Below are positions 56,801-64,000 of a stretch of DNA of 64,000 bases, in pieces. The stretch covers positions 26,889 through 90,888 of the forward strand of contig MDYQ01000105.1 in NCBI GenBank assembly GCA_003024175.1, in the 5' to 3' direction. The first letter of the stretch is position 1. Each line of letters starts with the position of its first letter. The notes below the pieces were generated by a model. It ran no database searches, was not told the origin of the DNA, and was given only the letters and a program-made list of their open reading frames with translations. A program made the position numbers and the translations under genes. Source of the DNA: Planoprotostelium fungivorum. Lineage: Eukaryota; Evosea; Variosea; Cavosteliida; Cavosteliaceae.

Positions 56801-57261
56801 TGCGATCATCTCACAAGGTCAGACACATCTCTCTCCTCCATCATCTCGTCTCATCATCTCACAAGTCTCATCATATCTCTTCATCACATCATATCATCAC
56901 ATCACAACATTACATATCCCCATCTCAAAAAAACTGAGGTGAGAGAGCAGGCAAGCTAGTGTGCGAAGGTATACAGCTAGAGCTGAAGAGAAAGTACGGC
57001 AGAGGCTACAAACTGTCTATATCAGCCTTGCCTTCACGTCTGATCGAAGCAGACACGTACATACGGAACAAGTATCCGTCAGCAAGAGCAGATGTAGTGG
57101 CAGGAGGAGTGGTCAACTACTATGTGCAGAAGGAAGAGGTGGACATGGGCACGATATTTGGCGACATGAAGAGAGAAAAGAAGGAGAACGGCATCACAGA
57201 GTGGTCGATATCGCAGACATCGTTGGAGGAAGTCTTCTTAGAGGCATTGCAGGAGACATAA
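53810..57261 (+). CDS. ABCA-type half transporter (one TMD, one NBD)
   Basis: Start MELDLRPPETQSSVPLEDKT. The first membrane helix (ILLFVQIIVPLGVLIGIAMV, about 53960) precedes a large lumenal/extracellular loop (SSYNGSTHQYDDEMYRRITG; SWTLYIPKTG). A membrane domain of about five helices follows: VFTWMIPVALGWSLPVLTYF, YWLSMWVFFGLLNILIALLL, WSVLFMLHSFSQPMLSMLMS, PPYALNRGVWVIGASLFQSA, LVASAVFLFLCTIYLENVLP. The NBD has Walker A GLLGPNGAGKSTLAHIL (about 56115), the Q-loop FCPQHEIVWDDLTAREHVLF, the signature MSTGMKRRLSIG (in place of LSGGMKRK), Walker B PKCLIL|DEPTNGLDPETR across an intron, and the H-loop IITTHNMEEADTLC. The C-terminus (QTSLEEVFLEAL) is typical of ABCA. Lipid export is the family role. 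It ends before the GST-like gene, 150 bp away. Confidence 0.9.
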
Positions 57262-57409
57262 AGAGGAAGAAGATCTCGTTACACGAGATGAATAATCGAA
57301 CGAAAAGATGTCCTTTGTAGATGGCCGGGATTCCGCAGAACTTCGGAATGTATTCCGATGCGTTGGGTTTAGGATATTACAGACGCTTCCCAGATCGACA
57401 CACCATCCG

Positions 57410-58189
57410 ATGACAACACCACACATCACGTTCTATGACATCGCCTCTGTTGCTCCCGTCAGGGCTTTTGCACCGAATCCGTGGAAGACGAGGTGCTTTC
57501 ATCTTGAAACATCATCAAGATCTGACGCAAACAGATTGGCTTTGAATTACAAAGGGGTGGATTATGAGACTGTCTTTGTCCCTCTTATGGATGTAGAGAA
57601 AGTGAGAAGAGATCTGGACGTCCCACCGTGCCGCCTATACCCTGACGGCTCCTCGTTCTACACGCTGCCCATCATCAGAGACCATCACCATCAAATCATC
57701 AAAGGAGACTCCTTCGACATTGCTCTCTATCTGGACGACAAATATCCACACCTTCCTCGTCTCATTCCACCGTCTTCCATCAGCATCCATGCCGCCTTCA
57801 ATCAGTTCGTGGACACTGTCTTCACACGTTCGGGAGTCTCTCATCTATTCAAGATGCCTCTAGATGCCACCACCACACAGATCTTCCAAAAGAAGATGAT
57901 GGACAAGTTTAACATCCCGTGGGGTACCACCATCATCACTGCCGAGCAAGAGAAGAAAGATGTAGAGATATTCAAGTCGAATCTGAACGATCTGGCCAAC
58001 GTCTTTCGTTGCAGAGATGAGGGACCGTTTCTGGAGGGTGCTTCTCTGTCTTATGCAGACTTGATCGTGGGAGGCTGGCTGATGATGATGGAGGAGACGT
58101 TTTCGAAATGGGACGAGATGAAAGGATGGCACGGAGGACTGTGGGGAAGATTGTCCGACGCTTTAGACCAGTACAAAGAGATAAAATGA
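57410..58189 (+). CDS. Glutathione S-transferase-like protein
   Basis: Start MTTPHITFYDIASVAPVRAF. The thioredoxin-like N-terminal half reads FAPNPWKTR then LALNYKGVDYETVFVPLMDV, then SFYTLPIIRD with GDSFDIALYLDDKYPHLPRL; this layout is found in fungal GST-like proteins. Homology suggests that 57492-57533 (42 nt, GTGCTTTC...AACAG) is an intron although it is stop-free and in frame. The all-helical C-terminal half contains SIHAAFNQFVDTVFTRSGVS, EKKDVEIFKSNLNDLANVFR and GPFLEGASLSYADLIVGGWL (the conserved 'SYADL..' helix N-cap). About 245 residues after splicing. Substrate unknown; detoxification or a biosynthetic role is possible. No catalytic Ser/Cys can be assigned with certainty. Confidence 0.8.
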   Translation: MTTPHITFYDIASVAPVRAFAPNPWKTRCFHLETSSRSDANRLALNYKGVDYETVFVPLMDVEKVRRDLDVPPCRLYPDGSSFYTLPIIRDHHHQIIKGDSFDIALYLDDKYPHLPRLIPPSSISIHAAFNQFVDTVFTRSGVSHLFKMPLDATTTQIFQKKMMDKFNIPWGTTIITAEQEKKDVEIFKSNLNDLANVFRCRDEGPFLEGASLSYADLIVGGWLMMMEETFSKWDEMKGWHGGLWGRLSDALDQYKEIK

Positions 58190-58925
58190 TCACATCATCC
58201 TTCGTGTGGAAGTTCTTTATTCCTCCTGCCTCCCGTCCATCAACACTCGATCATCGGCCTATGATTTACATACTTCTGTGTGGGTGGATCTTCGCACTTC
58301 GATTCTTCTCACAGTCTGGGACGGTCTCGGTTTTCTTTCCACAAATCCGGATCTGATGCATCTCATGATTACCAACAATGAAAAAAGGAAGAGACTCACA
58401 TGTCTAAAAAGTGTGGCTCTAAAGCCAAAAGAAGTCTTCGTCAGAGTTAAGTTAGACTAAATCTACAACGCAGCGGATCGATTCGGCTTGCATTCGAGTG
58501 TGGTGTTATGTTCGGCTGAAGCCCGATACTCGAATTCATCACCTGGTACATTCAGTCTCGTTGAAGATGATGTATCATGAGAAGATGATGAAGTGAAAAG
58601 ATGATCATGAGTTGCCATGAAGACAAAGACGATGGTAGTTATGTTCGAGATGGAAAATTCCGTTGAGAAAAGTCTCCTTCCAGGGCGTCCTGTAGAGGTG
58701 CGATCACCTTGTGATTTGTTGTAGATGGTTCACCGAATAGCATAAATGATCATACCTCTCGGTTCTCATCTTGCGAGATGGTGATCCTTTACCTGCCGAC
58801 ATATAGCGTGTCAGATGCTGATGACAAGGACCAATCGATCAACAACTCTCGCCGAGTCAGAACGGATATCTGTCTCGTCGTTGTTACTCGAAGAGGTGAG
58901 CAGATAGACGCATTAAATGGCTTTA
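58190..58925 (-). other. Possible minus-strand exons, no identified product
   Basis: On the minus strand two intron-like segments bracket a piece reading FEYRASAEHNTTLECKPNRS (about 58540-58475), and a second piece reads LTLTKTSFGFRATLFRH (about 58455-58410). An AATAAA at about 58215 could be their 3' end. I cannot link them into a start-to-stop protein, so they are given as unassigned exons of an additional gene or of the one at 58926-59484. Confidence 0.35.
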
Positions 58926-59484
58926 TTAGTATCCAGAGGTAAATCTTCGCCACTGATGCTGTTCCGCGATGAAAATACCGTGGAAGGGTATCTCGATTGT
59001 CTTATGCATCGTGAGTTGTGAACAGATAAAGATGATGACGTGAGGAGATGAAGAGGAGAAAAGAAAGATTATCAGGCACAAACGATTGAGACTCACCGGC
59101 GAACACTTGTTCGTGAAAGACGGCAAAATCTTCGTAAGCCTCTTTCCAAACCTCGGTCGTGATCACATGCGACAGATCAGGAATACTTTGAGGGATCTCA
59201 CTTTCCGGAATCACGATCCTGCATTTGCTGACCTGCAGTGTGTCAGCTGCTGATGACGTCAAGTCACATCAGACCCTCTGTCATATGAGCTCCCGGTAGA
59301 CATCGACCGGAGAATTGTGATGATGGATTGTGTCAGCGTCAACAGATATTTCTCTGTACGATGAAAGATCGAGCTGTAATAGATCAGAAAGACGTAGTTT
59401 TGGAGAGATGATCAATCTCCAGACAACATAGGTCTCAGATTTACCTGTTTTATAGTTTGTTGTCTGAATACTGGTTGCGCTCAT
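58926..59484 (-). CDS. Unrecognised protein, spliced
   Basis: Start MSATSIQTTNYKTG (59484), followed by an intron-like GTAAATC. A middle segment reads LQLDLSSYREISVDADTIHH. A good exon gives KCRIVIPESEIPQSIPDLSH then VITTEVWKEAYEDFAVFHEQ and VFAG (about 59230-59095), ending at GTGAGT. The last exon gives TIEIPFHGIFIAEQHQWRRF then TSGY and a stop overlapping AATAAA (58926). The phase between the last two exons does not fit simply, so one boundary is wrong or the exons belong to different genes. No family recognised. Confidence 0.45.
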
Positions 59485-59710
59485 AGACTTGAATCACATT
59501 CAATGTTCGTTGGCGTTGGTGCGATGTGATGACGAGACAGACACATTGAAGAATGAGGAGAGGGATAAGAGAGAGATTGCTGACACGCTGAGAAGGTAGA
59601 AAAAGAAGAGTATACAAGAGAAAAGAAGTAGAGAGTAGAGATGATGAACAGTCACAGAGAAATAAAACAATCAATAAACTCTGCACCCTTTTATATCCAT
59701 AGAGAGAGCC
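59485..59710 (-). repeat. Dispersed T/C-rich repeat, copy 4 (inverted)
   Basis: The reverse complement reads GGGTGCAGAGTTTATTGATT, CATCTCTACTCTCTACTTCT, TATACTCTTCTTTTTCTACC, CAGCGTGTCAGCAATCTCTC and TCTTCAATGTGTCTGTCT, matching 41450-41600 in order. It stands between the unrecognised gene and pseudogene L. Confidence 0.7.
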
Positions 59711-59814
59711 ACATCGATGAACAATAGCGCGCTGATGATACGCGAGATAGATGCCACAAATTCAAACCACACGATTTTCTGATTTGAACAGCTCAAATGA
59801 CACGCTCAATCCAA

Positions 59815-60022
59815 TTGTTCACACGCCCTTTCATCGACATCAGATTGTCTTGCGCCGGGCGTGTGAGTGACTGAAGTCAAAGAGAGAAGAGAAATGTACG
59901 ACAGATCAGTTTATATCTCTCTTGTCATCCATCTACTTCTCTTCGGCCGTGGAGCCATTCGAACAGAACAGCAGCATCATGCGATTGGCTTTGCAGAGAA
60001 AACACCAGCAGATAGTGCAGCT
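59815..60022 (+). repeat. Chimeric ankyrin-family tails, copy of the 41250-41362 segment
   Basis: 59820-59942 is about 90% identical to 41250-41362 in the same orientation: CATCGACATCAGATTGTCTT, the GGGCGTGTGAGTGAC tail of copy H, then GTACGACAGATCAGTTTATA. It then joins 59945-60022, which matches the end of copy D in plus orientation (AGCATCATGCGATTGGCTTT). The 59711-59814 gap shows nothing. The minus-strand pseudogene L starts reading from the other side. Confidence 0.7.
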
Positions 60023-61767
60023 TCGGCTGCGGATGGGTCCACACGAGGATCGGCCAAGAGCAGCTGCACAATCATGGTATGACCCTCAGATGATGCACAT
60101 GTGATGGCCCTGTTGTCTTCTACAGATGGATCTACTCGATGGTCGGCCAAAAGTAGCCGTACCACTTCATGATGTTCGTTTGCGGCTGCCTTCCTGATGG
60201 CCTCGTTGTTCCCTGCAGATGGGACCACACGGGGATCAGCCAAAAGTAGCCGCACTACGTGATGATGTCCTCTTGAGGCTGCATGCCTGAAGGCCTCGTT
60301 GTCTCTTGCTGACGGATCCACACGTGCATCGGACATCAGTGTCCTCACCCATTCGATCAAGCCCATGTATGAGGCATAGCAGATAGTGATGTTGTCTACG
60401 ACTGATGGATCTGCAAGTGGATGTGACAGAAGGAGCCGCTCTAGATCTTCGTAGTCCTTTGTGTCCGCCTTCTCACGTGCTTGTGCGTAAAGAAGGTCCC
60501 CCAATGCTACCTTCAACTCGTGATACCAGAGCAGTTGCATGACTTCTGCGTGTCTGCGTTTTGCTGCTTTTCTGATGGCTTCATAATTTCGTGCATAAGG
60601 ATCCACCAGTGGATGAGACAGCAGGAGTTGTACAACTTCAGTGTGACCACCGGATGCAGCATTTCTGATGGCTTTGTCGTCATCTGCCAACGGATCCACT
60701 CGCGGATGAGCACTACCTCCGTCCTTCCTCCCTGTGATGCCCGTTTGATGGCCTCCTGATGGTTTGCCGATGGATCCACACGAGCATCTTCCAGAAGTAG
60801 CTTGACTATTTCAACTCTTCCTTTGAATGACGCCTCTCTGATGGCCTCGTTATCTTGTGCTGATGGATCCACACGAGGGTCCTTCAAAAGTAACTTGACC
60901 ATCTTGTGTCCTCTGTGGCGCACTACTGCCCGTCTGATGGCCTGGTTGTCCCGACGGATCCACACGAGGGTCATTCAAGAGACTGTGGAATATCTTCATT
61001 CTGCCATTGTCAAATCGTGTTTCAGCGTTTGCTGCACTTCGGATGACTTCGTTGTCTTCTGCTGATGGATCCAAACGAGGATCGGATAAGAGAAGCTCCA
61101 CTATCTCAGGTGCTTCGTGCTTAACTGCATGTCTTATGAGCCAATTGTAATTCTTCGATGGATCCATAAGAGGATGTGCCAAGAGAAACTTGACGAGCTC
61201 AAATCTTCCTCTCTCAATAGCTTCAGTCAGTATCAAGCCGTGGATATCCGATTACGGTTATCAGACAAGAGGTGCCGCACCACCTCGTCGTGACCTTCTC
61301 TGGCTGCCGCTAAGATGGCCTCGTTGTCTTCTGCTGATGGATCCACACGAGGATCGCTCAAGAGTAGTCGCACGATCTCGGTCGAGCCACACTCTGATGC
61401 CATTGTGAGATGTCTATTGTCTTGTACAAATGCATCTAGCTCTCTGCGAGACAAGAGGAAGCGAACAGAGTCTACCTTGCAGCCTCTCACAGCCAGAAGC
61501 AGATCATCTTCGGTCAGCCAGTCAGTGAAGCCGTCCACTGACGTCATCAGAAGAGAAAACAGTTTGTGAAATCTCCTCACCGAGGTCTTTCCACAGCTTG
61601 CACGTGCTGCGAAGGAGGGCAAACTGTTTCCTCCTTGTGTTGTGTGACTCAGGGTAGTATTTCGTCTTCTTCCGATGTAGCTGGACCTCCGGTTCGACAT
61701 CTCTGTTGAGCGCAGCGTGTAAGATGACTCGTGTTACATCGTGACTGGTGATTGTCCCGTTCTTCAT
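60023..61767 (-). pseudogene. Ankyrin family copy L with three frame breaks
   Basis: Exon 1 61767-61581 (MKNGTITSHDVTRVILHAAL to TCKLWKDL) and the 43-nt intron 61580-61538 are intact; exon 2 starts VDGFTDWLTEDDLLLAVRGC. The first break is near 61240, where the expected RMDPS of the unit is lost by a small deletion (copy H has DDRMDPSNIQG here). The second is near 60970 (NDPRVDPSG then DNQAIRRAVVRHRGHKMVKL in another frame). The third is near 60705 (GGRTEVV then DPLADDDKAIRNAASGGHTE). From 60699 the frame is open through the central module (YHELKVALGDLLYAQAREKA) to about 60023, where the chimeric tail begins. 5' flank as in copy H. Confidence 0.8.
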
Positions 61768-62192
61768 CGCTCGTCTTCTCTGATGACTGAAAGGAAGGGA
61801 GAAGCTACGTTTGCAGTTTGATATTGAGAGATGTTCGGCCAACAAGTCAGCTGAGTGGTTTGAAAAATCGAAATGATTAATAAGGAGGAGGGGATCAGGG
61901 ATCGTTCTCTTTGTGACGTCAGTCCTCTTGATGTGGTGGATGACCAAGTCGTCAGTCTGAAACGAGTCTCATCACCTGAGACGAAAAGAGAACGGAGGAA
62001 TTCAATAAAATATTTTGCAAATGAGAGATCCTCTGCGAATCGGATGGCATACTGATTGTCTGTTGATGGATCCACACTTACGTTCATCAAGAGTCCGATC
62101 CCCGTGTGGACCCATCAGCAAGAGACAACGAGGCCATCAGAAGGCAGCACAGAACGGATTGCACTCAATGGTAGATGGATTGTCCTTCATAA
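61768..62192. pseudogene. Two small ankyrin-family fragments in inverted orientation
   Basis: On the minus strand, 62090-62000 reads VDPSTDNQYAIRFAEDLS; on the plus strand, 62085-62170 reads SDPRVDPSARDNEAIRR before breaking. They meet at about 62087 as an inverted junction. The word ATAAAATATTTTGCAAATGA (about 62005-62030) also occurs near 38400. The rest is the 5' flank of copy L and the promoter side of the next gene. Confidence 0.6.
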
Positions 62193-63452
62193 ATGTCCGT
62201 GCTGAATTCTCCCATCAAGCGAACGGCGGACTTTTTCGATCACATTGTGACCAGTGGTTCGTCGTTGGTCGTATTTTTTGGCGATGCGAGGATGACACAC
62301 CCGATTCTACAACATCATCTGCAGCCACTGCCTCGATTCAGCAATCTCATGCAACTTTCAGAGACATTTGAGTGGGTGAATGCTTTCTTACAGACCATCT
62401 ATCCGCACACATTACACAAGGACGATACGCGGCCCCATTTTCTCTTATCACACCTTCGCACGACGAAACAATCGTATATGTCCACAGGCTTACCTTCTTT
62501 TCCTATTATGATCAAGTCACATCACGACGTGCTGCTTCCCAATGATTGCCTCCAGTACATCTTCTCAATGCTGAGTGAAGATGATCTATTTCGCATGCGT
62601 CTGGTCAATCGCAGATGGAATCGCATCTCTTTGGAAGATTCGATCTGGTCTAATCTGTATGCCGATCGATTTTGTGGGGGGAAGAAGAGCGAGCTACAGA
62701 ATATCAAGTTCAAGTCGAGAGATCCAGAAGAAAAGCCAGCCGATGTGGTATCGTGGAAACAACTCTACTTTGAGAGTGGTGAGGTTATGTTGTGGATAAT
62801 GATTTCTGATGTTCTCCAGTGTCCTTATACAAACAGAGGAACATGCGACGAGCGAGAAGACTCAAGAGGGGTACGTGTAAAGAACTCATCACCACGATTG
62901 ACATGACACAGAGGCCGTTAAGAGATCACTCTTGTACTTCACCACCGACATGTTTGCATCTCTTCCCTTCATCATCACATTCTACATCACCTATCCTCTT
63001 CACAAACTACGACCCAGAACGGTGACACCATATTCCATCATGATGGTGATGCATCGCGATGATTGAATCATCATCAGGTGTTCTTCTGCTTCACTTTAAT
63101 CTGTGCATTCTGTGGATTGAGAGTCGGTGCACAAGTCGTAAGACCGAGGCAGCGTCGAGATGATGATGATGAAGATCACCCTTGGCCTGCCATCTGGGAC
63201 AGTTTGGCTCAGGTCAGAGACATCCACCATCACATGATCATCATCATCGCTGAACAGACGACGAACAGATGGTCATGTTCGGATTGTACAGTACCGCCCT
63301 GTTTCGCAGCAGTTTCACCGTCCTCCTCTTCGTCAACCGCATGCTGCTCTCCCTCCGGTGATTCCTTCACGATCCACCTCTTCACGACTTCTCACCTCCT
63401 CTACAGTAACGTTGTACCCCGGAGCTTCGGTCGTATCTTCCTCAGAAGATGA
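62193..63452 (+). CDS. F-box protein with C-terminal membrane segments
   Basis: The F-box is clear: HDVLLPNDCLQYIFSMLSED, DLFRMRLVNRRWNRISLEDS and IWSNLYADRF (about 62525-62675), followed by WKQLYFES; this type binds SKP1 and presents substrates to an SCF ubiquitin ligase. After short exons (RNMRRARRLKR) come hydrophobic segments LLYFTTDMFASLPFIITFYI (about 62930) and FFCFTLICAFCGLRVGAQ (about 63080), then RQRRDDDDEDHPWPAIWDSL. The frame is open from 62193, but the true start may be the Met at 62508 (MIKSHHD), directly before the F-box. The end is uncertain: 63452 and 63483 are both possible, depending on the last acceptor. Membrane-anchored F-box proteins are uncommon; two genes fused by my reading cannot be excluded. 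Confidence 0.6.
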
Positions 63453-63483
63453 TGTCGTCTCCATCAACTCCATCGGAACATGA

Positions 63484-63925
63484 GCAGATGACCACGGAAA
63501 GGAAGAAATAAACTCTCCGCCTCCGAACGGAGGAACGGAGAGAACAAAACATCATCCTCTCGTCCGCGCTGCTCGTCCTGTTCTTTAGAAATGCAACGAC
63601 TGGCTCTCATGATGTAGAAGACATGAGAAGAGGAGCTGTAGTAGAGGATGTATCTGTGCAGATAGAAGAGAGCTTCCGATCCAATTTTCCGCGGCTGCGG
63701 GTGTCGACGGGTCCGAAAAAGAATGTAGACATGCCCGAATCCCTGAGAAGGTAACCGCATCACGGTATTCAGAAGGAAACCGCATCGTCATCGACAAGCA
63801 GACCACCCCATAGAGGAAAAAAGAGGTAAGGAGAATGTAATTATTTGAGAGAAGAGACATCATTGCATCTTCTTTGCAATAATTATGATTGGGGAATGTT
63901 GATATGGAGGGCTGACATGATGGAA
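63484..63925. other. Convergent intergenic region
   Basis: Lies between the end of the F-box gene and the end of the last minus-strand gene. AATAAA at about 63508 suits the F-box transcript. A 92-residue minus-strand frame (63863-63585) begins with a hydrophobic stretch (LLSNNYILLTSFFLYGVVCL) but has no other support. Confidence 0.35.
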
Positions 63926-64000
63926 TCAGTTTGACATGGGAACCAAATTGAAATCATCAGAGGCAGCAGCCGACTTCTTCGGCGCTCTCCTCTTCCTGGC
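63926..64000 (-). CDS. C-terminal end of an unidentified protein (partial)
   Basis: The last 25 codons of a gene entering from the right edge: RKRRAPKKSAAASDDFNLVP then MSN and a stop at 63926. The basic run (RKRRAPKK) could be a nuclear localisation signal. Too short to identify. Confidence 0.5.
   Translation of the reverse strand, partial: ARKRRAPKKSAAASDDFNLVPMSN

Noticed and set aside
63585-63863. 92-residue minus-strand frame with a hydrophobic start
   Set aside because: No homology recognised, no paralogue, two overlapping frames are equally open; not enough to call a gene.

Overview
This is a eukaryotic nuclear window, most likely from a free-living amoebozoan. Genes are tightly packed on both strands and cut by many short introns of roughly 40-60 nt, usually G|GTGAG...AG. 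Introns and spacers are rich in GATGATG / ATCATC / GATCGCGATC low-complexity sequence. The gene set combines animal/fungal-type housekeeping genes (PAN2, FEN1, TDRD3-like, ZUP1, RhoGEF, Ras, G-alpha, CaM-kinase), fungal-style Zn2Cys6-PAS proteins, a SPAG6/PF16 flagellar gene and a lineage-specific ankyrin family. A flagellate protosteloid amoeba (Planoprotostelium-like) would fit. That is my inference; I could not search a database.

Layout. 1-3.1 kb: PAN2 (minus, runs off the left edge). 3.3-4.2 kb: papain-like protease. 4.6-5.1 kb: ankyrin relic. 5.1-13.5 kb: five minus-strand genes (membrane protein, TDRD3-like, CaM-kinase-like kinase, DUF4139-like protein, Zn2Cys6-PAS protein). 13.9-21.9 kb: START-like protein (+), NAD(P)-binding oxidoreductase (-), Ras (+), xylulokinase (+), ZUP1 peptidase (+). 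22.1-26.8 kb: first ankyrin cluster. 27.4-36.4 kb: second Zn2Cys6-PAS gene, second copy of the membrane protein, G-alpha, an unidentified protein, SPAG6 and FEN1. 36.4-41.8 kb: second ankyrin cluster, heavily rearranged. 41.9-46.5 kb: RhoGEF and a ubiquitin-like-domain protein. 46.8-51.4 kb: third ankyrin cluster. 51.9-59.5 kb: uroporphyrinogen decarboxylase, ABCA-type half transporter, GST-like protein, unidentified minus-strand exons. 59.5-62.2 kb: fourth ankyrin cluster (pseudogenes). 62.2-63.5 kb: F-box protein with membrane segments. 63.9-64 kb: tail of one more minus-strand gene.

The outstanding content is the ankyrin family. Each full member has a 184-nt first exon (157 nt in one copy, 187 in another) encoding an F-box-like segment ending in CKLWKDIG. 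A 42-44-nt intron follows, then a long exon of 31-residue ankyrin-type units (consensus DNEAIRxAAxxGHxEVVRLL then LADPRVDPSA). Four copies look intact (22647-23653 -, 25046-26782 +, 39344-41291 +, 49204-51418 -). At least eight more are truncated, inverted or frameshifted. Shared 5' flanks, a shared 3' element and a dispersed T/C-rich repeat travel with them, and inverted junctions show repeated recombination. If the F-box-like part binds SKP1, these would be variable-specificity ubiquitin-ligase adaptors in rapid birth-and-death evolution; this is a hypothesis.
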